This document shows positions 8,764-17,300 of a stretch of DNA of 64,000 nucleotides, piece after piece. A program made the position numbers and the translations under genes. The DNA lies in contig CAZMBP010000124.1 of assembly GCA_964564545.1 (NCBI GenBank), positions 1 to 64,000 on the forward strand. The letters are read 5' to 3'. The notes beneath the pieces are model-generated. The model did no database searches and had not been told where the DNA came from. It saw only the letters and a program-made list of their open reading frames with translations. Source of the stretch: CAJQQY01 sp964564545. Lineage in GTDB: Bacteria; Bacteroidota; Bacteroidia; Chitinophagales; Saprospiraceae. Positions within the stretch are counted from its first letter, which is position 1, and each line of letters begins with the position of its first letter.

Positions 8764-9204
8764 ATGAAAAAAGGTATTGATTTATTTCTTCTTGGGATAG
8801 CTTTGTATATGGTTTATGTACTAGTTCAATTTCTCTTTTTGAAGATGAATGCGGCATGTCTTTAGGATCTTGTAATGGAATAGATATTGAATTAGCAATT
8901 GATACGGTAAGAATAGATAGTCAAATTGAAATTCCTGATGGTAATATTGTATTCATAAATATAAAAAATGATCAGGTCCCAATCTCGCTAAATTAAACTC
9001 CAACAATCAAGTCCTCTAGGATAAATATTTAGATACTGAAACTAAGGAATATGAAATTCCTATGGTCAAAATGAGTGGAATAGAAATAAAGAACTAAAAA
9101 AAGAAATAGAGATTCAATTTTTCAATGAAAGTTATTCAGAACTGGGGAGGATCTCTCTTGATAATGAGTTTAACTTTAAAACGATGTGTTTGAGTCCATT
9201 TTAG
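8764..9204 (+). pseudogene. Decayed small exported-protein gene
   Basis: An ATG at 8764 opens a signal-peptide-like segment (MKKGIDLFLLGIALY). The sensible reading then shifts frame before 8841 (FEDECGMSLGSCNGID, to a stop at 8994-8996). It resumes in another frame from about 9023 (KYLDTETKEYEIP) and a further one from 9091 (ELKKEIEIQFFNESY), ending at 9202-9204. Three frame changes plus one stop in 440 bp suggest a broken gene. The ancestral function is not recognisable; a conserved Cys pair (DECG, GSCNG) is the only landmark. The rest of 9205-9481 is AT-rich with no gene seen. Confidence 0.5.
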
Positions 9205-9481
9205 TTTAGCTTACTTGAACTAAAGAACAATGCTTTCCCAACAAACCTAAATTCTTCTCCATCTACATAGGGAATCTCACCATTTATACATCCTACATAT
9301 ATTTTTTCTATATAAGAATTACCTTGCTATCTAAATCAAGCTTAACTCTTTAGTTTCCCTCTAATCTGTTAATCTGATATCACGTATTATTAACTTTGAT
9401 CTAAAGTGAGTATTAATTGACGTGAATCATTTTAAACTAAAATTCAAAACCTTAATTTTTTTAACCACAAAAAAAAAATTT

Positions 9482-12172
9482 ATGATTCTATCTTTTAAAA
9501 TTCGATTATTTATTACCCTCGCTTTTAATATTCTTTTCTTAGTTGCTTTAAATGCACAGACTTTCAAAAAAGCACCAAGTACAGCAATAGATGTCGCTAT
9601 AGATCCAAGCAATGGAAAAGTTTATGTAATAGGTGAAGCTTCAAAAAATGTATTTTATTATAACACGTCAGCAAAAAGATTTCGTGCTTACCTAAATGGT
9701 GCAGATGCTCAACGAATTACAGTTTCTTCTACAGGAGATGTATTCATAGTTCGACAAAATAAAAAAGTTGCTAAGGTTGTAAATTCGAAATGGGAAGATG
9801 TGAAACCTTTTTCTTATTCAAAAGATATAGCTGGAGATGAGAAAGGAGACCTTTTTTCTGTATTTGCTATCAATGGAAAAGCGATTAACTATAAAAATGG
9901 TAACTGGCAAAATTCTATCAATTATGGAAATAAATATGATCGAATTGCTGCAAGACATTCTAAAGATGTGTGGTTGGTGGGGCAGGATAAAAGAATCAAG
10001 CATTATTTTAAAAATAAACTAAATAGTGTAGCAGGAAGGGCAATCGATATTGCAATTGATTTTGCCACAAAAGATGTCTACATCGTCGGTGGATCAAAGC
10101 AAATATTTAAATGGAATAAAAGTAAGAAAGACTGGGATAAATTACCGGGTACTCGAACTGATATAAAAAATATTGCAGTTCATAATAATCAATTGTGGTG
10201 TACTACTTTTAATAATCAAATTTACTATGCTGACTTAGCAAGTGGATCAAGTAGTGGAAATGATGGGAATTTTACTTTTTCAAAAAATAAAAAAAAGGTT
10301 GTCGTTCTTCTACATGGAATTACTGCTTCTTCATTTACTCCTAATGGAAAAAGTAATGGTGTTGGCACTTATCGTTATCCTCAGTACTATTGGGGTTACG
10401 ATTTTATAAGACATGTCGCTGGAGTTAGTCCAAGTAATGGAATTAAAATAATGACTCCTCCTAATTCAGGGTTATCCGCAAGGTCAGTCTCTTTTGATTC
10501 TTGGGGTAATCACTATAACGGTATTGCAAAATTTATGAGAAATAAGGTAGAGGTTGATAAATATGCTATTATGCTTCGACCTAATAGAAGCAATGTAGAT
10601 TTCATGTGTACTTTTCGAGATGGAGCCGCTACATTTATGCCTCAAACCAAGGCTGCAATTAATCAAATTTATGACACCTATCAAGAGTACTATGGTATGC
10701 TTCCTATGGAGGAACAACCCATGATTTATTTAATAGGTCATAGTTTTGGTGGAATCATTAGTCGAGCTATTTTATCCAATCCTACTGAAGCCGATAGAGG
10801 ATATGTAATACTCACGGAAGAAGAACGGAAAAGAGCTGACTTTATAAGAAATAGGACAGTCTGGTTAACAACGCTAGCTACACCTCATGAGGGAAGTCCA
10901 CTTCCAGCTAAAGCACATGAAACAGATGCAGATTTAAAAAAAATGGTTAAAGCCATGAGGTCTTCACCATATTTTGCTTTGGCAGATGGTTTAGAACAAT
11001 TTAGAAGAGAAGAGATAGATGCCAATAAACCTTGTCTGAATGATATTAAGAATAATAATTTCTATTTGAAGGGAATGTTAAAGCCAGAATATGCCAAAAG
11101 AACTAATGGGGACTTAGTTCCGATTTATACTTTGACCGGTAGCCATCCAGGGCATGTTTTTTATCTACATAAAAGAGCATTAGGGAGTCTTTTTGATAAC
11201 TCCATAAGTGATATTACTCGAAAATATAAAGATGTAGAAAAGGAGAAAGGATACTACAAACTTGGAGATCAATCTTTTAAACTTTTAGCTCTGGATAAAT
11301 TAAACTCTGGTCCTAAAAACTATTGGCCGAGGGTTTATAGTGGAGGACAAGATGGAGATAAATTCAAGGTATCTGCTTATAATGATCCTGCAGATGAATT
11401 AATTAGAACTGGAATTCAAGTTGAGATGAGGAAAGATAATTACTTTGATTCTGATGGTTTTGTTTCTTTTAATTCAGGGCATGGACTAAAATTAACGGGG
11501 TCAAAAGTAGGGCACTTCTCAGGATTCAATGGAGGATCTTGGTATCGGATTTATGGAAAAGATTATGGTTCTTTTCATCCTTGGAACCTAGATAATCATC
11601 GTTCTATTTGTTTTAACCGAGGTACTGCGGCATTCATTGGAAATTATTTAATGCCCAAAGGTCCAAATGCGGTAAGAGATTACTGGAGTTCATGGAGGAA
11701 TAAAACAGATACTCCACGCTTAAAAAAGAAAAGGGTAAAAGTTGAATTTACACACCTGAAAAATACTTCAGGAGAAGATATAGGAAGTGATGGCTATCGA
11801 GTAGAAGTAAAAATAGGTAGTGCAGGATTCCAAAAATCACAACCAATTAAGGAGAAAAAGACTATTGATAGTAAATTTTATCAAAGTGGAAAAGACTACT
11901 TTTGGACATTCTCAGCGGGAATTGATAAAGCTACATTGGTACCTGTTATTATCAAAGTTTATAATTATCGAGCAAATTTGAATGATCAATTATGTAGTGC
12001 GAGTCCTAAGCCATATGTTGAAGAATTAGTTTTTTATGTGGATGCTCAGAATAATAAGGTTTACGGTGATATTGAAGGGAAAACAGGAAATTTACCTTTT
12101 AGAGTTTCTGGAGCAAGAGGTGATAAAAGAATCGTAGCATTAAGTTTAAGAGTGAAAGTTGAGAATATGTAA
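9482..12172 (+). CDS. Secreted beta-propeller / lipase-like alpha-beta hydrolase fusion
   Basis: I place the start at 9482, which gives a clean signal peptide ending in LNAQ; the longer frame from 9422 adds 20 residues of basic sequence. Residues about 27-255 are tectonin-like propeller blades with recurring AIDVAIDPSNGKVYVIG and AVHNNQLWCT patterns. From about 270 a serine hydrolase domain begins (VVVLLHGITASS, oxyanion region) with nucleophile elbow GHSFGG (Ser421), then TLATPHEGSP, as in triacylglycerol lipases and PGAP1-like esterases. About 150 further residues form a beta-rich C-terminus with no recognisable T9SS sorting domain. The gene stands alone, followed by a weak hairpin at 12199-12237. 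Substrate unknown. Confidence 0.75.
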   Translation: MILSFKIRLFITLAFNILFLVALNAQTFKKAPSTAIDVAIDPSNGKVYVIGEASKNVFYYNTSAKRFRAYLNGADAQRITVSSTGDVFIVRQNKKVAKVVNSKWEDVKPFSYSKDIAGDEKGDLFSVFAINGKAINYKNGNWQNSINYGNKYDRIAARHSKDVWLVGQDKRIKHYFKNKLNSVAGRAIDIAIDFATKDVYIVGGSKQIFKWNKSKKDWDKLPGTRTDIKNIAVHNNQLWCTTFNNQIYYADLASGSSSGNDGNFTFSKNKKKVVVLLHGITASSFTPNGKSNGVGTYRYPQYYWGYDFIRHVAGVSPSNGIKIMTPPNSGLSARSVSFDSWGNHYNGIAKFMRNKVEVDKYAIMLRPNRSNVDFMCTFRDGAATFMPQTKAAINQIYDTYQEYYGMLPMEEQPMIYLIGHSFGGIISRAILSNPTEADRGYVILTEEERKRADFIRNRTVWLTTLATPHEGSPLPAKAHETDADLKKMVKAMRSSPYFALADGLEQFRREEIDANKPCLNDIKNNNFYLKGMLKPEYAKRTNGDLVPIYTLTGSHPGHVFYLHKRALGSLFDNSISDITRKYKDVEKEKGYYKLGDQSFKLLALDKLNSGPKNYWPRVYSGGQDGDKFKVSAYNDPADELIRTGIQVEMRKDNYFDSDGFVSFNSGHGLKLTGSKVGHFSGFNGGSWYRIYGKDYGSFHPWNLDNHRSICFNRGTAAFIGNYLMPKGPNAVRDYWSSWRNKTDTPRLKKKRVKVEFTHLKNTSGEDIGSDGYRVEVKIGSAGFQKSQPIKEKKTIDSKFYQSGKDYFWTFSAGIDKATLVPVIIKVYNYRANLNDQLCSASPKPYVEELVFYVDAQNNKVYGDIEGKTGNLPFRVSGARGDKRIVALSLRVKVENM

Positions 12173-12198
12173 TTGGATTATTATTAGAACTTAAAATA

Positions 12199-12237
12199 AA
12201 AGAGAGTCAATTGCTAAATGGGAATTGATTCTTTTTA
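12199..12237 (+). terminator. Weak rho-independent terminator
   Basis: An imperfect hairpin (AGAGTCAATT...AATTGATTCT) followed by TTTTTATTTTT lies 27 bp after the lipase stop codon. Confidence 0.5.
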
Positions 12238-12353
12238 TTTTTATCGAAAAGTGTTTACTTTGAGTACTTGAAAAACTTAACAAGTCTATAACAACTTACA
12301 CCCTATTTTTTTCAACTTTTTTAGTTTCAAACAGTTTACTTCGAAAAAATAAA

Positions 12354-12902
12354 ATGAGCGATAAAAATTTTGAATTAGCGACCTTAGGAACTGGTTGCTT
12401 TTGGTGTACAGAAGCAGTATTTGATACCTTAAAAGGAGTAGAGTCAGTTTATCCAGGCTACTCAGGAGGTCATGTTGAAAATCCGACCTATGAACAAGTT
12501 TGTGCCAAAACAACAGGACATGCGGAAGTAGTTCAAATTAAATTTGATCCAGAAGTGATTAGTTTTGAAGAGTTATTGGATGTATTTTGGCGAACACACA
12601 ATCCGACTACGCCTAATCGTCAAGGCAATGATGTTGGGCCACAATATCGATCAGCGATTTTTTATCATGATGAAAATCAAAAAGCCATTGCTGAAAAATC
12701 ATTGAAGGAAGCAGATGCTTCTGATTTATGGCCAGATCCAATTGTAACTGAGATGAATATGTTCGAAAAATTCTATCAAGCAGAGGATTATCATAAAGAT
12801 TATTTAGCTAGAGTAGGAGATCGAAATCCTTATTGCACTTTTGTGGTGAAACCTAAAGTGGATAAGTTTAAGAAGGAGTTTAAGGATAAATTAAAAGATT
12901 AG
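12354..12902 (+). CDS. msrA: Peptide methionine sulfoxide reductase A
   Basis: 182 residues with the active-site signature GTGCFWCTEAVF (catalytic Cys15), the YSGGHVENPTYEQV substrate loop, FDPEVISFEELLDVFWRTHNPT and NDVGPQYRSAIFY, all in MsrA order. It reduces the S epimer of methionine sulfoxide in proteins using thioredoxin. No signal peptide, so cytoplasmic. A Cys near the C-terminus (Cys161 in NPYC) is a plausible resolving residue. It is a single gene closed by a strong terminator. Confidence 0.97.
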   Translation: MSDKNFELATLGTGCFWCTEAVFDTLKGVESVYPGYSGGHVENPTYEQVCAKTTGHAEVVQIKFDPEVISFEELLDVFWRTHNPTTPNRQGNDVGPQYRSAIFYHDENQKAIAEKSLKEADASDLWPDPIVTEMNMFEKFYQAEDYHKDYLARVGDRNPYCTFVVKPKVDKFKKEFKDKLKD

Positions 12903-12909
12903 AAATAAC

Positions 12910-12947
12910 AAAAAGCCTTGATTGAATTATTCAATCAAGGCTTTTTT
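12910..12947. terminator. Strong bidirectional terminator after msrA
   Basis: Perfect 13-bp stem (AAGCCTTGATTGA with its complement) around a short AT loop, flanked by A-run and T-run. It can stop both msrA and the convergent minus-strand operon ending at 12972. Confidence 0.9.
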
Positions 12948-12971
12948 GTAGATGTAAATGTATTGTTATTT

Positions 12972-13694
12972 CTAGATAATGATAGCTCCTAAATCTTCCA
13001 TTTCTTTTACCCAGTCAATATCAAAGGTTGGATGTTCAGATTCAATTCGAATTTGGCTTTTAAATTTTTCCACTTTTTCCTTGATTCTATCTGTAGTCAG
13101 TTGATTTCCTTTTCCGAAAATAAGATTGGCTTTTCCCTCTAAAAAATTATTTATCCTAAAATTTGAAAACCCACCACTTTGAATAAATATTCTTTCTTCT
13201 CCATCTGGAAGTAGTTTAGTGATTTTTCGAGCATCCAAATCTAGATGTTTTAATAAAACTGATCCACCTGAAACCAAATAATCTTTGATATGAGTTTCTA
13301 ATAATTGCCCCCCAAGAACAAAGACTTTTTCCTTGCCTTTGACAACAAGTTTTTTAATTTGGAAAACATCGAAGTTATCACTTCTTCCTACGATAACTGC
13401 AGCGCCTTTTTCCAAATGTTTTTCTAATTCCGATTCAGAGAAATCTTTTGCTAAAAAAATAACAGTCTCCTTTCCTAGATTAATAAACTCTTTAATTAGA
13501 TTTTCTGAATAGCCATCTTCTTTTTTTATCAAGACACCACATTTACTTTCTATAAGTTCTTTGACTTTTGTTCCTGGGAAATTATAACCAGTTAGTTCAG
13601 TTGTGAAATGTCGATTGGGGTGAGCTGTAATAGTCGCCTTTATCGCTTCAAGATCTTGATGACTAAGTTGGTTGAGTATTTTTAAATGAAACAT
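12972..13694 (-). CDS. Unknown protein built of about 45-residue repeats
   Basis: I do not recognise this 240-residue protein. It has no signal peptide or membrane helix. From about residue 65 it shows at least three alternating helix/strand units of about 45 residues. Each has the pattern IKxL...GKExVFxL...ExxIxxxLxxGxxVI (see KETVIFLAKDF, KEKVFVLGGQL, EERIFIQSGGF). A fourth, degenerate unit ends in QIRIESE. The final segment DIDWVKEMEDLGAIII is acidic and hydrophobic. It is the last gene of a three-gene operon, 24 bp after the EAD-like gene. It could be a solenoid-like binding module; no function should be assumed. Confidence 0.7.
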   Translation of the reverse strand: MFHLKILNQLSHQDLEAIKATITAHPNRHFTTELTGYNFPGTKVKELIESKCGVLIKKEDGYSENLIKEFINLGKETVIFLAKDFSESELEKHLEKGAAVIVGRSDNFDVFQIKKLVVKGKEKVFVLGGQLLETHIKDYLVSGGSVLLKHLDLDARKITKLLPDGEERIFIQSGGFSNFRINNFLEGKANLIFGKGNQLTTDRIKEKVEKFKSQIRIESEHPTFDIDWVKEMEDLGAIII

Positions 13695-13718
13695 AGGAAT
13701 GAAGTTGAAATGTTGGGG

Positions 13719-14357
13719 TTAAAAATATTTTATCTCTTGAGTTAATGAAGAGAAAATTTTCCATCGGCCATTTTCCTTTGCGAATGAATGATTGATTTTT
13801 ATTTCATTATCTCTAAAAAGTGTTGTCGGATTTTTTTTAGTCGTAACCTGGACAACACTTGCAGTAGCAAAGTCCTCGGCCATTTCTATTATCTCGATTG
13901 ATCTCACATCATAAATCAAATCTAAACCTGAAGAAAACAATTGATTACAGGCAACAATCATTTCTTCGTTTATTTCAGAATGAATTGTTTTACTTACCAT
14001 ATCAATATCCTTTATGGTAAAGGCATAAGCATTGGTGTAAATCAATAATTCAATTTCTGGATTAGTTTGATCATCCTTTGAATCTTTTTCATCAAGTAGT
14101 TCTTCTATTCGGTTTTTATACTCAATTAAACTTTCGTTTATTTTAGATAACTCCACCATATAGCTGTTTTTATCAATGGTGTTGTTAAACCCTTGATCTT
14201 TTAATTTGGTAAATCTACTCTGTAGCTTTAAAAGATTATCAAATAGAACTTGTGATTTCAGCAATTCTTTTGCTGTTTCTTTCATGTATTCAAAGGCCTT
14301 CTTGTGTTGGGCTTTGATGATGTAATCCTCTATGGTTGTAACAACAATACTTCGCAT
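13719..14357 (-). CDS. Protein with EAD11-like N-terminus and NTF2-like C-terminus
   Basis: The N-terminal 90 residues are helical. They match by eye the style of effector-associated domain 11: IEDYIIKAQHKKAFEYM, then a LLKLQSRFTKLKDQG helix, and KINESLIEYKNRIEELL at the end. EADs recruit effectors in bacterial conflict systems. An acidic linker (DEKDSKDDQ) follows. Residues about 105-212 end in ENGRWKIFSSL, a strand pattern common in NTF2/SnoaL-like domains. No signal peptide. It lies 15 bp downstream of the giant exported protein gene and 24 bp upstream of the repeat protein. The EAD call is inference from pattern only. Confidence 0.6.
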   Translation of the reverse strand: MRSIVVTTIEDYIIKAQHKKAFEYMKETAKELLKSQVLFDNLLKLQSRFTKLKDQGFNNTIDKNSYMVELSKINESLIEYKNRIEELLDEKDSKDDQTNPEIELLIYTNAYAFTIKDIDMVSKTIHSEINEEMIVACNQLFSSGLDLIYDVRSIEIIEMAEDFATASVVQVTTKKNPTTLFRDNEIKINHSFAKENGRWKIFSSLTQEIKYF

Positions 14358-14372
14358 ATAATTATTAAATTT

Positions 14373-17300
14373 TTAATCAACAATAATTTTTCGAGCTCCA
14401 GTATGAAGATTAAAAAATGGAACATCAATCGTGAAAAATGCCATTGGGAATCTCCAAGAATTGACATTGATTGCTTCACCTCCTGTTGGAGTGATTTGTC
14501 GGAGTTGCGGACCATATTGACCACCAACTCCTAATGAAAATGGAGAATCTGCAAAATTATAAACAGCAAAGACACCTGGTGAAAACAAATTTTGCCAACT
14601 GAAATCAGGTAGGTCGTCAATGCTATAATTTGGATTATCTGGATTTTGTCTGTAGGCTGTAATTGCTCCAAGGTCAATTAGTGGCACATGGATACTGAAG
14701 GAACTATTATTCTTAATAATGTTAGGACTAAAGCTATAAGTAAAACCAATTGGAACTGAAAGAGAAGCTCCGAATGCATCTTGAGCTAAATCTATATTTT
14801 CAGGGACACCCAATAATCGATCTCTTCCTACTGCTGCACCTAAATATGAGTTGATGGTGAAACTAGAAACAGTTTCTCTTTTTATACGAGAACTTCCTGG
14901 TGGAAGAGTTGCAGATTTCAAAATATTTTTGACTTGATCAGAAGTTTGGGCATTTATCATATTGGCCATAAAAGTTCCATAAGTCAAAACAGCATTTATC
15001 GATCGTTGAGCTTTTCGAGCTTCTTTCTTTCCTAATTTTTTATTGGAAATTAATTTTAATAATTCCATTGTGTTCAATACAGCATTGCCGTATTCTTTGA
15101 CATAAATATTTTCGTAAAGCGAAAGCGCTTCATTGGAAATCTGAGGAATATTTTGAAGTCCAAATTTTTTAGAAATGGTCAATGAGGTATCTCCAACACT
15201 AGGAGTGGTAATCACCGTATTGAATAAATCTACCGTTGAACGGATAAATGGATAATAGTCTTTAAAAGTTACTAAATCAGGAGTTGTCGCTTTTTTACGC
15301 CGCAGTTCTGATCTGTAATTTTCCATATCATGAGTAATGCTCAAAAATTTGGTTGCAAGAAGAGCGACACCTTCTGCAGAAAAATTAGGAGCATTTTCAA
15401 TGCTATTTAATCTTTGGTAAAGCAAACCAAGGAAAATATTCCATTGTAATTCATTTCCTCTAAGATCATCAAATTCTTTGCGGGTGATCCATCGCGCTTC
15501 TACTAGAGGATTTGTAGTTCCATCGATTGGTTTTCTTTTTATAAATAATGAATCTCTAGTTATTGTATTGGTAAATCCGGTAAGAGTGTCTAACTGATTA
15601 ATAGTGACACTTAATTGAGTACTATCATAAACAAAAACAGTATCATATATTTGTTCATAATCACGGAATGCAAAAAGTAAGTGGGCAGAAAATTCTAAAC
15701 TCTTAGCTAAGTTACTTGCGTTTTCATGAGCACCCACTAGATTGTTACAATAGGTGGTATCTAAATATGTAAAATAATTTTCAAATTGAAGTCGCTTTTC
15801 TTTTAATTCATTGATAACCACTTCTAGAGTATCCAATTGTTGATCCATGTATTTGATATTAAACATTTCCTCTCTTTGAGAAAAGTCAATTTCGTTATCA
15901 TACTCCTTTAAATTCTTATATTTTTTGAAATAAGGGTTATCATTTAAAGAATAAAACTCATGAAGTGGTTTTGATGAAGATTTCCCTAGACTATTTACTT
16001 GTTCATTGAATCTTTGAATTAAAGATGTTTTTTTAGAATTAGATTTTGCAAGTAGTTCATTTTTTAAATCTTCCAATTGTTGAAAATTGGCATCCAAAGT
16101 TGATTCAATTTCCATTTCAACTTGGTCTCGTTGGTCATTTAATTGTATGATTTGATTTTTAATATTTTCCTTTTCAGCTTCGTCTTCTTGAGTTTCTAAT
16201 TGTTTGTTTAATTCATTTAGCTGATTTCCCAGCTCTTTCATCCTCGAATTTTTGGAAAACAACTCAGAAACCATTCCTACAACCAAAGGATTCTCCTCAT
16301 TTAAGAATGAGATTTCATCATTGGTAAGACCATGGAATTCTCCTGTATTAAAAGCAACTCTTTCCAAAAGTGATTTAGAATATGATATATTGTATTTTTC
16401 ATTTATTGAAATGGTATCCAAATGAAGTTGAAAACTTAATTTCTGATGTTGATAGGTGGAATCACTAAAATTAATAGAACCGTAATCTTTTACCATTAAA
16501 TTAATTTTATCCTCAAAGTCAAATTGAAGAGAATCTAAATGATTTAAGGCCAAGTTCATGTTTCTTTGATAATCTGTATCTTCCTTTAAAGTTTTTCCAT
16601 AGAAGTCCTCCACTAACTTATTGTATTCATTTCCTGATTCCAAAAGGTTTGCTACATCTTCAAATAATTTAATTTGAATATCTTTTTCCATTAAGGATTT
16701 TAAAAAATAAAGTCCTGCTATATGATGATCAGAACGATCAAGTTGCGTTGTTTTTTCCCAAAATGAAATTTCATGCTCTATGGATGATTTAAGCGTTTTT
16801 ACTTTTTCTGAAAATGCAATAATTTTCTTTTCAGGGCCAGCTAATTTTTCTTGACGAAGAAAATAATCCATGGTAATCTTTCGAAATATTTTTGCTAGAT
16901 CTCTTGATAAAAAATAATTTTTATCAATCTCTTTTTCAAAATCTTCAGCTAGCATATTTCTACAACCTTCAATGCCTTCAGCCAAAACAGAATGAATAGA
17001 ATCAGGAGGCGGTTGGAAGAAAATTTGATAATCTCCAGGTTGGGGATTATCAATGAGATAGCCATAATATTCTTTTCCATCTAGGTTAGCCCCGATTGTT
17101 TTTTTATAAAAATCCAATAATGAGGACTCATTAGCAATGCGATTATTATATTGAATTGGTCTAAAGAAATCACTATGAGCAACAAAATTGGTATTTCTAT
17201 TTAATCGAATATTTGTTTCGTTTAAATTAATGTTATCTTGATCATCTTCTAGAGCATGAATGTTATTAGGATATTTAGAACTTAACATTGGACTGCTATC

